Of a DNA stretch of 64,000 nt, positions 8,564 through 20,724 are shown piece after piece (the first letter of the stretch is position 1; the number at the start of each line of letters is the position of its first letter). Origin of the DNA: Hanleya hanleyi (Eukaryota > Mollusca > Polyplacophora > Lepidopleurida > Hanleyidae); NCBI GenBank assembly GCA_036873755.1, contig JAVTVY010016152.1, positions 1 to 64,000 of the forward strand, written 5' to 3'. Both the position numbers and the translations under genes were made by a program. The notes below the pieces were generated by a model. That model ran no database searches. It was given only the letters and a program-made list of their open reading frames with translations, and was not told the origin of the DNA.

Positions 8564-11062
8564 GTATGTATCTCTACGGGGATGAGAATTCTAAATGGTA
8601 GAGTTTTAGGTGATTTATTGGGCAAATTCACATGTTACACATGGAATGGTGCCAGTGTAGTTGATTACTGCATAGTTAATAGTAGTTTACTGAGTGAATC
8701 TATTACTTATTTTAGTGTTAATACCTTGCATGAAACGTTATCTGATCACTGTGTCATTCAGACGTCCTTAAAATTCAGCAACTCAAACTTTCATTTGAGA
8801 CAGCGTTCTGCTAAGCTACATGCATTACCTGCCAAATGTGTGTGGTCCCCTAATGTAAAAGAACCATACTGTAGGTCATTAGAGTCTGACATCATCCAGT
8901 CAGAGCTTGCTGAGGCTGTCAGTCCGACAGTCTCATGTCAAGCATCTGCAACTTCCATAGTACAGCAATTCTCGAGCATTGTCAACAAAGTAGCTTCCAG
9001 GCATTTGAAAGCTATAGTTTATCAGAGAGTTGGTGGCATCAAATCAAAACAAAAGTCCACTAAACACAAGTTATGGTATGATGATTCATGTAAATCAGTT
9101 TTATTGCAACTCCGTAAAGCTTCAAAGGTGTATGATAAATGCCCTTCAAACTTAGCAGCGCGAACTCAGTTCTATCTTCTCAGAAAGCGATATTTAAAAT
9201 TACTTAAGGTTAAGAGATTTTCATACAGGCAGTCAGTTATGGATGAATTGCAACGCTGTGAGAAACAGGATCCTAAACACTACTGGGCACTCCTAAGTAA
9301 GCTAAATGACAAGACTACAGTTAAAGCAGCTGATCAGGTGGATGTTTCAACCTGGTATAGTCATTTCAATAATATCATGAATTCATGTGATAATGCACAG
9401 TTTGATCAAGATTCTGAAAATGAGCTGCTTTCTAGGCTAGCCTCACTTGAGAAACAGGACAGTAATTCTGAGTTCCTTAACTGCCCTGTCAGTTCGGTAG
9501 AAATATCATCTGCAGTTGCAAGCTTGAAGGCTGGAAAATCTGCTGGAGAAGATATGATAACCAATGAAATGCTCAAATATGGCATAAATGCATTGTTGCC
9601 CTATCTTCAAGTTCTGTTCAGCAAGATTTTGGCATCAGGATATTTTCCAGAATCCTGGAAATCTTCACTCGTGATACCTTTACATAAGTCTGGTAATTTA
9701 CGAGATCCAAGCAACTATAGGGGTATAGCTATAAGCAGTTGCTTATCTAAGTTATTCTGCTCCATTTTGAACAAGAGATTGCAAAGTCACTTGGAAGCTC
9801 TTGACAAACCAAATGAATCCCAATGTGGCTTTCGTAAAGACCACAGTGCTTCTGACAATGTATTTATTTTGCAGTCTGTAATAGAGTCACACATAAATCA
9901 AAATCAACGCGTTTATGCTTGTTTTGTGGACCTGCGCAAGGCTTTTGACTCGGTATGGAGGTGTGGTTTACTGTACAAACTCCTCAAAGCAGATGTCACT
10001 GGTAATATATATAATATCATTAAGTCTATGTACTCTGACCCGTCCATGCGCATAAGATTGAGTGATGGTGTATCTGATAGTTTTGTATCTAGCCGAGGTG
10101 TATTACAGGGTAATAATTTGAGTCCCACACTGTTTAATATTTTTATTGATGACCTTCCTGATATATTTGGTGAGGATTGCGATCCTGTAGTCTTGGGAAA
10201 TTTCATTTTATATTGCTTACTATATGCAGATGATCTTGTTATACTGAGCCTTTCACCTGAAGGTCTGAATAATGCCTTAGCAAAATTGCAAGCTTTCTGC
10301 ACCAAGTGGCCTTTGTCAATTAATTTTCAGAAAACAAAAGCTATGTGTTTTTCCAAGTCTGGTCGTTCACCAAACTTTCATGTCTACATTGGTAATAATA
10401 TTGTTGAGATTGTTCACCAGTTTCTTTACCTTGGAACACTATTTTATTCCAATGGAAAATGGTCAAAAGCGCTGGAAAATTTAAAAGGTCGAGGTTTGAA
10501 AGCTTTTTATAAGATCTGCCAGCTTGTTGGAGATGACCCAAGACCAAGTCTGTGCACTAAGATTTTCGACTCTGTGATAAAACCTATCATTTTATATAAC
10601 TCTGAAGTTTGGGGAGTTAACGAGCTTCCAGAGTCTAATCCTATTGAATTCTGTAAATTTACACTTGGTGTTAACAAGAAGGCATGTAACTCAGCTGTAC
10701 GAGCAGAGATGGGTAGGCTACCCATGACAGTTTTAGCTAATATTAGCGCGATCAAATACTGGTGCCGTTTAGTGAGTTTACCAAACTCGAGACTTGTTAA
10801 ACAGGCTTATTTACATAATCTTCAGCTTGCTGTTAACTATCCCAATACTTATTGCAGTAGAATCAAAAAAATATTGTCCACCCATGGTTTTTATGATGTT
10901 TGGCTTCAGCAGGCAATTATTAGTACCAGCCATTTTCCACGATTGTTTGCCAGTAGAATAACAGACGAGTTTACACAGAATTGGCGAAGGACGATGTCCA
11001 GTCCATCAAATCATAAACTGGATACTTATGCTTCATTTAAACAAGACTATATATGGCTTTGA
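8564..11062 (+). pseudogene. LINE endonuclease C-terminus and reverse transcriptase
   Basis: The open frame from 8540 covers 840 codons. It starts with the end of the endonuclease (RILNGR, GASVVDYCI, and SDH near residue 75, the catalytic His). RT follows: SAGEDMITNEMLK (template/primer region), NYRGIAISS, CGFRKDHSASDN, motif A FVDLRKAFDSVW (about 461), GVLQGNNLSPTLFN (motif B) and YADDL (about 562, motif C). A thumb/connector region with FTLGVNKKACNSAVR comes next. Catalytic aspartates are intact. The frame is lost near 11050 by an extra AT-repeat of 4 bp ('gactatatatgg') and continues in the next phase. The methionine at 8540 lies in the inserted tail and is not the real start. The clade is in the broad CR1/Jockey-Tx1 assemblage; I cannot fix it further. 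Confidence 0.9.
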
Positions 11063-11420
11063 GAAGTATCTCTCTTATAAGGTAACTACTTCTCAACGAG
11101 TGATGCTTACCAAACTAAGAATAAGCAACCATAAGCTAGAAATCGAAACTGGCCGCTACCATAAACCGATTATACCCAGGAACGGTCGAACGTGCCAGTT
11201 TTGTGTGGGCTCTATTGGGGATGAGTATCATTTTGTTATGCATTGTTTAAATAATGCTGATCTGAGATTGTCGCTATTTCGTGAATTGGGTCTGACCGTC
11301 CCCAATTCAGAGTATCATTCTCGTATATTGTTCACCAAACTTTTAAAATGTGATAGTTTTAAAATCACCAGAGTATTTGCTAAATTTGTAATACAAAGCT
11401 TCGACAGGAGAGTCAGTTGA
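11055..11420 (+). pseudogene. LINE C-terminal Cys/His domain
   Basis: After a frame change the LINE protein ends with TKLRISNHKLEIETGRYH and the motif CQFC-x8-H-x4-C (CQFCVGSIGDEYHFVMHC), then a tail to a stop at 11418-11420. This Cys/His end is shared by the minus-strand copies at 23.6-24.1 kb (CQYCVGSVGDEIHFVMCC) and in more divergent form at 45.4 kb. It is probably a nucleic-acid-binding knuckle. A 369-bp copy of this segment and its 3' flank is inside the minisatellite at 20725-21093. Confidence 0.85.
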
Positions 11421-11582
11421 TATTCTGTACAGGCAGATTGACATGTACCAGTTTTGAAATAATTGAAAACAATTCGAGCCTCTGTTGAGCCATGTAAAAT
11501 CATACACTTGTTCATGTATACTGTTACTGGCCTTAACCAATGTGATTTGTGTTTGCGCCAATAAACGAATCTGAATCTGTAT
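11421..11582 (+). mobile_element. LINE 3' untranslated end and tail
   Basis: A short 3' UTR ends in 'gccaataaacgaatctgaat' and a second 'ctg', a terminal hexamer-like repeat (GAATCT). This resembles the (GATTCT)n end of the LINE at 44877, which supports a related retrotransposon class with microsatellite tails and not a poly(A) tail. Confidence 0.6.
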
Positions 11583-12049
11583 AGTATACTCTTGCTGGTA
11601 TCAAAAAATGAAATGTTATATCGAGCTGTATGCCGCCGGACTAATATTGTGATACAAAAATAGACCATCAGCTGTACTGAAAAAAATCTGTGTACCGGTA
11701 CGTGTAGTATAGCTGGGAAGTTTGTATATTTCTGTAATAATATATTGTATAATGAACTCCTCGCACTAATTAGAAAATATCTCAAAAGCTGCAGCTCTGC
11801 AAATTACATTCAAAATTGATAGGACAAAATAGACAATTGCGCACCTTAATGGCTTAAGTCTTTCGAGCCCATCCCTTGTTAACACCCTCTGTACCCGCAT
11901 TTTTAACAGTTTCAAGCTGGTATCAGCACTGTCATGAACATGAAGGGAGAGAAGATTTACTTATCCTCACCTACGCTGTTTGAAAGACCATACTTCAATT
12001 TGATGAAAATATTCCTCTAAAAATTCCTCATTTTTATATGCCAATAACA
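11583..12049. other. No recognised feature
   Basis: AT-rich sequence between the LINE end and the first foldback. Short frames only, with no motif. Confidence 0.4.
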
Positions 12050-12480
12050 GCACAGTGGCTTGTTTAACAGTTGGTGTCTTCGTCGATGTTGTTGTTGTTG
12101 TTAATATTTTTTTATTATTATTATTTTTTTCATCAAGAATATAATTATTTCCCACCTTTTCGTATACTACAATGAGAGTGGATATCCTAAAAATGCGTTC
12201 TATACGACCTACAACATTGTACGCCGATCTACATACCCCTCCTGTGCTATATCTTTGTCTATAACGGACAAAGATAGTAGAGGAGGGGTATATCTTTGTC
12301 TATTATAGGCAAAGATAAAGTAGAGGGGTATGTAGATCGGTGTACAATGTAGGTCGTATAGAGTGAATTTTCATGATATATGGAAGATAATCTTGATGGA
12401 AAAAAAATAAAATATAAAAAAACATTAACAACAACAACATCGACGAAGACACCAACTGCTAACCAAGCCACTGTGAACAA
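12050..12480. mobile_element. Foldback element 1
   Basis: Arms pair from 'cacagtggcttg' (about 12050) against 'aagccactgtg' (about 12470), and include 'ttggtgtcttcgtcgatgtt' against 'aacatcgacgaagacaccaa' and 'atctacatacccct' against 'aggggtatgtagat'. The centre is near 12265, with a small loop rich in 'atatctttgtctat'. There is no coding capacity. It is likely a non-autonomous MITE/foldback whose boundaries are not fully defined. Confidence 0.75.
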
Positions 12481-12504
12481 CAGTCAATCATTCAACTATA
12501 TTAA

Positions 12505-13160
12505 ATTGATCGTAAACCCTCAAGTAAAGTTTCCATCAAATGAAAGACCATTGCAAACAGTGTGGGAAATATTTATTGTAATTTTTTACGATTTTATTAT
12601 GCAGAATAAACTGCAAATAAAGCATGGCATTCTATGGTGGTCTGCTGCGATCATATATAGGTCCAGTGACGTCACAGTGCCTTAATACATATATTTCAAA
12701 CTTTGTATGCACTTTCCAATGCATGATTCCTGCATAACGTGTGTATGCTTTGAGTTTCAACATAGACTCACGGTCCCAATGTGCATGTTTCACCAAAATC
12801 TGGGTGATGGTAACTCATAAGTGTCAAGTCAATTTGAACCTTGCAATTAATTTCCCCGATTTTAGTGAAACATGCACATTGGAACAGTGAGTCTGTGTTG
12901 AAACTCAAAGTATACACACCTTAAGCTTGAATCAAGCTTTGGAAAGTGCATACAAAGTTTGAAATATATGTATTAAGGCAGTGTGACGTCACTGGACCTA
13001 AATATGATTGCAACAGACCACCATAGAATACCATGCTTTATTTGCAGTTTACTTTGTGTAATAAAATCGTAAAAAATTACAATAAATATTTTCCGACACT
13101 GTTCGCTATGGTCTTTCATTTGATGAAAACTATACTTGAGGGTTTACGATCACTTTTAAG
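12505..13160. mobile_element. Foldback element 2
   Basis: Long imperfect inverted repeats meet near 12820-12840. Examples are 'aaagcatggcattctatggt' against the reversed copy at about 13018-13040, 'gtccagtgacgtcac' against 'gtgacgtcactgga', and 'catgtttcac' against 'gtgaaacatg'. Arms are about 300 bp. The outer ends carry 'tgatcgtaaaccctcaagta' and its inverted partner near 13135-13155. No reading frame of interest. Confidence 0.8.
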
Positions 13161-13270
13161 TACCAATACGGTACAGAGAAGATTAATATACCCGGTATAT
13201 ACTACAAAACGGTAGTGTTTTATTTCTTTGTATGTCGATAACATGCGATTAATAAATAATCCGTTTTGTA

Positions 13271-13971
13271 CGATGGCTTGTTAGGGCCATGCATTGATCT
13301 TTCCAATATTCTGCCTTTCTCTAATTTTCAAGATTTCACTTTCGCATTTTCTCTCTTTTCTTGTCATCCTCTTAGATTCATTTTCGATTTTTCAAAATTT
13401 ATCTCTGATTTTTTACACTTTTTTTAATTTATTTTCAAGAAACTGCAACCACTTCCATACGAAAACGCTAGAAATTCATTTTCAAGAGACAAGAACAATT
13501 CAAACAACCACATGAAAACTCTGGAAATTACCGAAACCTCGAAAATTGCACCACCGTGAAAATTATTTTCACTGCGGTGGATATTATTTTCACTGAGGTG
13601 GATATTATTTCCACCACGGTGGATATCATTTCCACCGCGGTGGATATTATTTTCACCGTGGTGAAAATTACACCGCGGTGGATATTATTTTCTGTGGGTT
13701 TTTTTTGTTATTTCTGATGTTTCACGAAATGTTTTAGGTTTTCACTAATTTCCAGTGTTTTCATGTGATCGTTTGAATTGTTCTTATCTCTTGAAAATGA
13801 ATTTCCAGCGTTTTCGTATGGAAATGGTTGCAGTTTCTTGAAAATGAATAAAAAAATGTAAAAAATGAATCTAAGAGGATGACAAGAAAAGAGAGAAAAT
13901 GCGAACGTGAAATCTTGAAAACTAGAGAAAGGCAGAAAATTGGAAAGATGGATGGCCCTAACAAGCCACCG
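13271..13971. mobile_element. Foldback element 3 with TA flanks
   Basis: The terminal repeats start CGATGGCTTGTTAGGGCC on the left and read CGGTGGCTTGTTAGGGCC from the right end. The arms pair over about 260 bp ('gattcattttc', 'cttgtcatcctctta', 'cttccatacgaaaacgct' and their inverted partners). A TA dinucleotide lies at both edges (13269-13270 and 13972-13973). TA flanks with long TIRs suggest a Tc1/mariner-type non-autonomous element, an inference from the flanks only. Confidence 0.75.
13548..13700. repeat. Palindromic short tandem repeat in the foldback loop
   Basis: About seven units of roughly 20-22 bp alternate a near-palindrome CCACCGCGGTGG (variants CACTGCGGTGG, CCACCACGGTGG) with 'atattattt'. 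Both the unit and the whole loop are self-complementary, so nested hairpins are possible. Confidence 0.85.
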
Positions 13972-13973
13972 TA

Positions 13974-16019
13974 GTTTTGCGAGTGCCTTAATAGTTTGAG
14001 CCTAGGCGAAGCCACGTTGACTAGACCGAGGTGTAGGTGGACGGTTGTAATTCATAGATGGGCTTCTCCATCTATATAAAGATAGAGGAAGTCTATTTGA
14101 CTTAACTCCACTCATCCATATACTATCGACTGACTGAATTTGAGATCTGTTCAATTTTCTGTCTGTCGAAGTATTCAGCAACGCTGTGCCATACGGAGAC
14201 GTTGAAGGGTAAGGAGTACAAGCATCATGAATATTTATTAGCTGAGGTTTGAATCACGTGACTCTTACAAACACAACTCCGCCCAGGCACATGGCTCTTC
14301 GCATTCTCGTCTCGCGAGACTCCCTACTGCGAGAAAGAGTCTCACGCGTAAATGGGAGCCATCCCCCCAAAATTTGGGGGGTGAGTAGGCGGCGTATGAT
14401 TATCTGGCTTGTCACTGACCTGCTGACTCCGCCGAGTTAGAAGCGAATTGCTAAACATAACGTGGGCTATATAATTGGGAAATGACTCTTTCCGTTTCGG
14501 AGCATATCAATCGCGAACAAATTATTGTCGGTATGTATACTTGGCCGTGAAAGCGAGTTATCTAATACAGGAAGTAGTTCGCGGGTAGACACGGCTCGCT
14601 TTGAGAATGATGTCATGCTGCCTCGCTTTGAGATTGGAGATTCAAAAATGTCACCAGTTTACATGAGAGTCGCTTTGGTCTCCCGCGGGTAGACACGGCT
14701 CTCTTTGAGAATGGGCTCTTCGTTGAGGTCAGTGTCTGACGTCAACTTCATCCGTCTATCAAGCCTCTTCTGAATTTGATTATCTTAGTGAGAGTGGGCC
14801 AAACTATGTTCTAAAGCTGTGCACAGTTTGAGAATAAGCCCAGACAGGTTTATGATGCAGCAGGACATCAACACAGAGAGAGATGTTTGTGCCGAGCCGC
14901 CCGATCTCATGGTCGAGGCTCCAGAGGGTGAATTGTCTCATATGTGGACTGCTGTTAATGTTGGCTGTGTTACATTGTTGGCTGTGTTACCGACACAGAT
15001 CATTTGAATGCGCTCATTACGACGTTCGAGGTGACAAAAACATCCCACTACACCTGTCTTTGGAAAGACAAGGACTTTGGGACCAGGGGTACCGTATGTA
15101 CGCATAATATCTCAGAATCTGATGTTAAATAAAGGTACAATAACTACTGGTCCCAACTCCTCTGTTTGTTTTCATATATTGATGTAGACCCGTTAGGGTC
15201 TGATGACCCTAGGGTCATCCAGATATATATATATTAGGGGAGCTGTAACTCTTGTAACAGAAAGTGCCCGGTTTACTCTTGCACAAAACAAAGTTCCTGC
15301 ACTGAAAGAAATAGTTCTGAAGCTTTTTCTTCTTGATAACCTGTTTTTTTGTCTTTTGAATTCTTTTTGTTGTTCTTTTATGTAAGCTGAATATAGTAGA
15401 TGTGTTTTGATGTTTTTCCAAGTGCGCAGTTGTTGTTTTTGAGGGTTTGATGTTTCTAGGTAAAAGTATGTCGTCTGCTAGACCAGAGACTGTCGTGTGC
15501 TAAACCAGGGACTATAAGAGGAAAATGCTGGTTGATTTTTGGTCTGTGTATGTCACAATTTTTTCGACATGAAATGGCTTGTTTGGTCAATATTAATGTA
15601 TATTTGTTGTATACTGCATTTCCAATTTCATGTTCCTCTTCACTTTCCTCATTTCTTTGTTTTCACTGTGTTTGAAAGGAAATTTTGGCAAATGAATTTG
15701 AGAGTTCCCTCTCCTTGAGACCCTCTTCAGCAATGTGACATAGCCACTGAAGCCAGTGGTTTTCATGTACATTGTACCTACAGCAAAGTGTGGGCAGCTT
15801 TCTAGGTCAGTTCTTCTGCTGACCCAGTTTTGTCAGCTTTAGCAACTAATATGTACAAGTAGCTTACTCAGAGTAATATTGGCCATAAATTCTTTTGTCA
15901 TTAATCCATGATATGGTAAAGAGTTAATTACCAACAGCTTGATCAAGTGTCATATCCAAATCCTCTAACCAGCCCTCTTCCATAAAGAATTAGAGCATTT
16001 CCACAAAGTGGATGCTCTT
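13974..16019. other. No recognised gene; small internal repeats
   Basis: A phrase 'cgcgggtagacacggctc' plus 'ctttgagaatg' is repeated at about 14580 and 14693. Otherwise there is mixed sequence with only short frames and no domain. Confidence 0.4.
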
Positions 16020-17240
16020 ATGTTTTCATGAGAAACGGCTCCGCCGGATTCGCCGCCGCCGCCGCCGCGACTTTAAACGTGAATATCTCTGAAATCCTCT
16101 GAAACCGTTAAATATTTTTGGGTCAGACTTTGTGTGCTATCTGCTTAGGCCTGGGAAATTTGTCTGGTTGTGTTTCGATACCCGCTGCTCACCACTAGGT
16201 GGCGTTGTAGTCAGAGTATAGGTAAACCTGTCTCTGACGATTTCGTCTGAACGGCTTTTCTGATTTCTTTGAAATTTTATTACAATGGTCTTGAAGGATA
16301 TTCAATGTGCTGAAAAGATTTTGGTGTAGCTGGCATAACTATAAATGCAAGTGTTTTGCGTCTCAAAAAAAAAAGTTTTTCTTGAAATGAAAATTAACCA
16401 ATTCGCTTGGAGAAATATTTAAAAACTGTTCTAGGTTGCCAAGCATAAATATAGGATTGCCGACATGATAATTCCCTTTCGGTGCGAACCAATTTGCCAT
16501 TTAAATGAAAAATCTCATTTATCTGACTTAACATCAAAACCTCCATAGCCATTATCACGATTACAGTTTTTTTCTATTAAACTCTTATGTGCCATCTCCC
16601 TAGAGCTTTAGATTTCACCTGCTTGTTTTTCGTGGCATTTGGTCGTCACTAGGTGGCGCTATACACATGAATGCAGGTAAACATGTTTAACTTCATATCT
16701 TCTGAACAACGTGTTTGATTTCCATGAAATTTGGGTATAATGATCTTGCAAGATAGGCAAAGGACTGACAAGATTTTGGTGGTGTTGGCGAATCATGGAG
16801 ATGCATTTTTGCATCTCAAAATAATATTTTGTTTTCACAAAAATGGAAATTTGCTTCTTAATCAGGGAAAAGTAATTCTATTTTTCTGAACATGAATGTA
16901 ACATTCCCAGTGTTATAATTCACATCCCTTGTAAGCCAAATGGCCATTTTTTTAAATATATGAAATTCTGATGACTTGAGTCCAATATCTACATTCCCCA
17001 GGCCACATCTGAGGATTTTGCGTCATCTTGTAGTTTCGTGATATTGTTCATTGAGTGGCACTATAGGCAGTAAACTTATATACCACAATTTATTGGCATT
17101 TCATCTGTTCATGAAGTTTATTATTGTCAGACAGACAAGGGATTTTTTGATTGAAATTGAAGGGCCACCTCTCATACGGATTTTGCAGCCCATCAACATA
17201 ATGCTTGATTTATATCTCATTATACATTCGTGTTTACAAT
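16020..17240. repeat. Dispersed repeat with two diverged internal units
   Basis: Starts at a (GCC)n-rich phrase (16045-16070). Two diverged units share 'actaggtggcg', a 'tgatttc..tgaaattt' phrase, 'aagattttggtg' and 'gcgtctcaaaa'/'gcatctcaaaa' (16190-16375 and 16650-16835). A relative of the 3-kb duplication ('catacggattttgcagccca') is at the right. No gene. Confidence 0.45.
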
Positions 17241-17814
17241 TACTAATTTTGTTAACATTATGATTTAAAAATGGATTGAAAGGACATTGGTGCTGTTAGC
17301 GCTGGCATATACATGTGGCATAGGGTATAGTCAGCTAAATATATCTAAATCTAGGCTACATCACCCCCTGCTTACTAGACCCTTCCACATCCTCACACAT
17401 GTAAGATCGTAGATGAAATGCAAGATCACAATGTGGGGGATGAGAGAGAGAGAGACATTTATGGTTTTAACATTGATAATGGGTGTGATTAATTATGTAT
17501 GTTTCATAGGATTAGTCCTCATCTCTGGCCGTACCTTGGCAGAATATGGGTTTGTCATAGATATAAGATCGGTCATAATTTTTAGGAGTGGCAAGTCGCA
17601 TTCATGACCTCTTATTTTCTCAGAATCGAGCAAAATAAAAGCCAGGTCAGCAGTCCTATATTTCATCCCCTTTGAACAAAGATGTAAGCAAAACTGGAGA
17701 GACGCCCATGTTTCATTCCCTCGAAGACAACCGAGAGATCATTCTACAGCATATCTCCCTTATAAGCTTGACTTTTCTATGACCAAGACGAAGCATGCAT
17801 CCGTCTGTAAAGGG
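17241..17814. other. No recognised feature
   Basis: Contains only short frames without motif, and a short (GA)n at about 17442-17455. Confidence 0.4.
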
Positions 17815-18272
17815 CCCTCGGTGGCCGAGTGGTCTAATAATAATAATAATAATACTTTATTTACGGAGGGGATTCAATTAGTACAAAACCAATCTTCCTT
17901 GAGTCCCTCACACTCGCCCTTACACACAAGTCATTCACACACAAACAAAATAGGAAATGAAATAAAGTAAAATAGAGATGAAACAGAAAATATGAACATA
18001 CAAAAATACAGCAGAACTGAGTGGCATAGATCTTAAGTCACATCTGCATACATTACGTGCAGGCATGACCTAAGGCGCTTCGCTGGTGACCGCTAGCCTC
18101 ACACCGCTGAACCGGCACGGGTTCGAGCCCAGCTGGTCCATGTGTGAAAGTTTGTCAGTTACTTGCCGAAGGGCGGTGGTTCTCTCCGGGTACTCCGGCT
18201 TCCTCCACCAACCAAACTGATTGTCACCATATGAGTGAAACAAATTTGAGTGTGACATTAAGCCAAATTCCC
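17815..18272 (+). mobile_element. tRNA-derived SINE, split by an insertion
   Basis: The head reads 'ggtggccgagtggtctaa', an A-box typical of Leu/Ser tRNA. It resumes at about 18071 with 'ggcgcttcgctggtgaccgc' and a B-box 'gggttcgagccc'. A body shared with the minus-strand copy at 49249-49452 follows ('cagctggtccatgtgtg', 'gttctctccgggt', 'atatgagtgaaacaaa'). The tRNA part lacks a proper acceptor stem and the element continues past it, so it is a SINE and not a tRNA gene. Confidence 0.8.
17837..18070 (-). mobile_element. Retroelement tail inserted in the SINE A-box region
   Basis: Between 'gtggtctaa' and 'gacctaaggcgc' lies about 234 bp beginning (TAA)n-'tactttatttacgg'. Read on the minus strand it ends in an AATAAAGTA signal and an (ATT)n tail. 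The short repeat T/CCTAA on both sides fits a target duplication. The source family was not identified. Confidence 0.6.
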
Positions 18273-19155
18273 TCCCTTCCCCTCCCGTCTGTTGCTGTTA
18301 TTTTCAACGAACCGTTTGAGCACTATTTGTTATGTACCAGTACGGCGTACACAGACCTGGATGGAGGATCAGGATTGCTATTCAAATTTCAGCATCAGCT
18401 CAATCTCCAATGATGCATCACTCGATTTTGAATCGTGCGAACATGAAACTTGCCAATCTTTTTGCGAACAATGTCAAATGTTATTAGAAGGGAGGCTGGG
18501 TAACCAATGCATTGCAACGGGTCAAGCTGTAACGTGCAGAATTCTAGTTCATTTGCTTCTGGTATTATTTTGATAAAAATAAAATACTTGACTATTTAGG
18601 TTTTGCCCAAAAACCGTGGTGAACCGTGATGTATGCTGATGATCACAGGCATGACAAATACCAGTCGTTTCTATGATTCCCAGACATCGATATATAAAAA
18701 AGCCTATAGGCTCTAGTTTTTTTTTCTTTTTCACCTCTATTTTTCACACAACTAGAGATGGTAATTTCTTATTCTTTTGTCTGACATCTCCAAGCATGCC
18801 AAGTAGTCGAGTTTATATTGAACGAATTATGCATGGCTAAAAATCCACCATCCACAACCGATTTCAAGACTCTGGATCTGTAGCACCAAATCAATATCAC
18901 GAAAGGTAATCCACGTCTTTACATTTGGGTATCAAAATTAAATTTGCGCCGTTTTGGTCTTTATTTGTTCATTTTTTATATCAACATTTTTGTATTTTTG
19001 GTATAAAAAAAGGCGAAATTTTGGTATGAGAAATAAACAAATATATACCGAAACGGCTCGTATGACATAATTAATTATCATCATAAGTTATTTTATTGTC
19101 ATTATAAGAATTATTCCCTCTTCAATTTTGTATTAGCAATTGACAGATCCATACA
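18273..19155. other. No recognised feature
   Basis: AT-rich towards the right. Short frames only. It borders the large minisatellite. Confidence 0.4.
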
Positions 19156-19159
19156 CTCT

Positions 19160-20724
19160 TGCCTTTATTTCAGATCCTTTAGCCTGTACTCCATACCCTC
19201 TAGCCTGTACTCCATACCCTCTAGCCTGTATTCCATACCCTCTAGCCTGTACCCCATACCCTCTATCCTGTATTCTATACCCTATTGCCTGTACTCCATA
19301 CCCTCTTGCCTGTACTCCATACCCTCTTGTCTGTATTGCATACACTCTTGCCTTTACTCCATACCATCTAGCATGTACTCCATACCCTCTAGCCTGTACT
19401 CCATACCCTCTTGCCTGTACTCCATACGCTCTTGCCTGTACTCCATACCCTCTTGTCTGTACTCTATACACTCTTGCCTGTACTCCATACCTTCTAGCCT
19501 GTTCTCCATACCCTCTAGCCTGTACTCCATACCCTCTAGCCTGTACTCCATACCCTCTATCCTGTATTTTATACCCTATTGCCTGTACTCCACACCCTCT
19601 TGTCTGTATTCCATACACTCTTGCCTTTACTCCAGACCCTCTAGCCTGTACTCCATACCCTCTAGCCTGTACTCCATACCCTCTAGCCTGTACTCCATAC
19701 CCTCTATCCTGTACTCTATACCCTATTGCCTGTACTCCATACCCTCTTGCCTGTACTCCATATTTTATACCCTATTGCCTGTACTCCACACCCTCTTGTC
19801 TGTATTCCATACACTCTTGCCTTTACTCCAGACCCTCTAGCCTGTACTCCATACCCTCTAGCCTGTACTCCATACCCTCTAGCCTGTACTCCATACCCTC
19901 TATCCTGTACTCTATACCCTATTGCCTGTACTCCATACCCTCTTGCCTGTACTCCATATACGCTCTTGCCTGTACCCCATACCCTCTTGTCTGTACTCCA
20001 TATCCTCTAGCCCGTACTCCATACCCTCTAGCCTGTACTCTGTACCCTCTAGGCTGTACTCCATACCCTCTATCCTGTACTCTATATCCTATTGTCTGCA
20101 CTCCATACCCTCTTGCCTTTACTCCAGACCCATTAGCCTTTACTCCAGACCCATTAGCCTGTATTCCATACCCTCTAGCCTGTACTCCATATCCTCTAGC
20201 CTGTACTCCATACCCTCTATCCTGTACTCCTTACCCTCATGCCTGTACTCCATACGCTCTTGCCTGTACTCCATACGCTCTTGCCTGTATTCCATACCCT
20301 CTTGTCTGTACTCTATACACTCTTGCCTGTACTCCGTACCTTCTAGTCTGTTCTCCATACCCTCTAGCCTGTACTCCATACCCTCTATCCTGAACTCTAT
20401 ACCCTATTGCCTGTACTCCTTACCCTCTTGCCTGTACTCCATACGCTCTTGCCTGTACTCCATACCCTCTTGTCTGTACTCTATACACTCTTGCCTGTAC
20501 TCCATACCTTCTAGTCTGTTCTCCATACCCTCTAGCCTGTACTCCATACCATCTAGCCTGTACTCTATACCCTCTAGCCTGTACTCCATATCCTCTATCC
20601 TGTACTCTATATCCTATTGCCTGTACTCCATACCCTCTTGTCTGTCCTCCATACCATCTTGCCTGTATTCCGTACCCTCTTGTCTTTACTTCATACCCTC
20701 TTGCCTGTACTCCATACCCTCTTG
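19160..20724. repeat. 21-bp minisatellite, left block
   Basis: The unit is close to 'gcctgtactccataccctcta' minus one base of overlap. Variants are 'ctcttg' for 'ctctag', 'tctgta', 'gcctttactccagaccc' and 'ctatcctgtactctatac'. Variant units are ordered in longer blocks: a 204-bp block is duplicated at about 19560 and 19765, and the stretch from about 19475 to 20724 recurs at about 21475-22525. Because 21 is a multiple of three and the unit is stop-poor, nearly all frames stay open and give repeat peptides such as ACTPYPL, LYSIPSS and MEYRLEG. There is no start context, splice logic or domain, so it is not treated as a gene. Confidence 0.95.

Noticed and set aside
17815..17836. tRNA-Leu/Ser gene
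   Set aside because: A- and B-boxes are present but the element lacks a closed acceptor stem, extends beyond the tRNA part and has a second copy at 49.4 kb; it is a SINE.
19140..20393. A 417-codon open frame with ACTPYPL repeats
   Set aside because: It exists only because the 21-bp unit is stop-free in nearly every frame; both strands are equally open and no domain, start context or composition bias supports coding.
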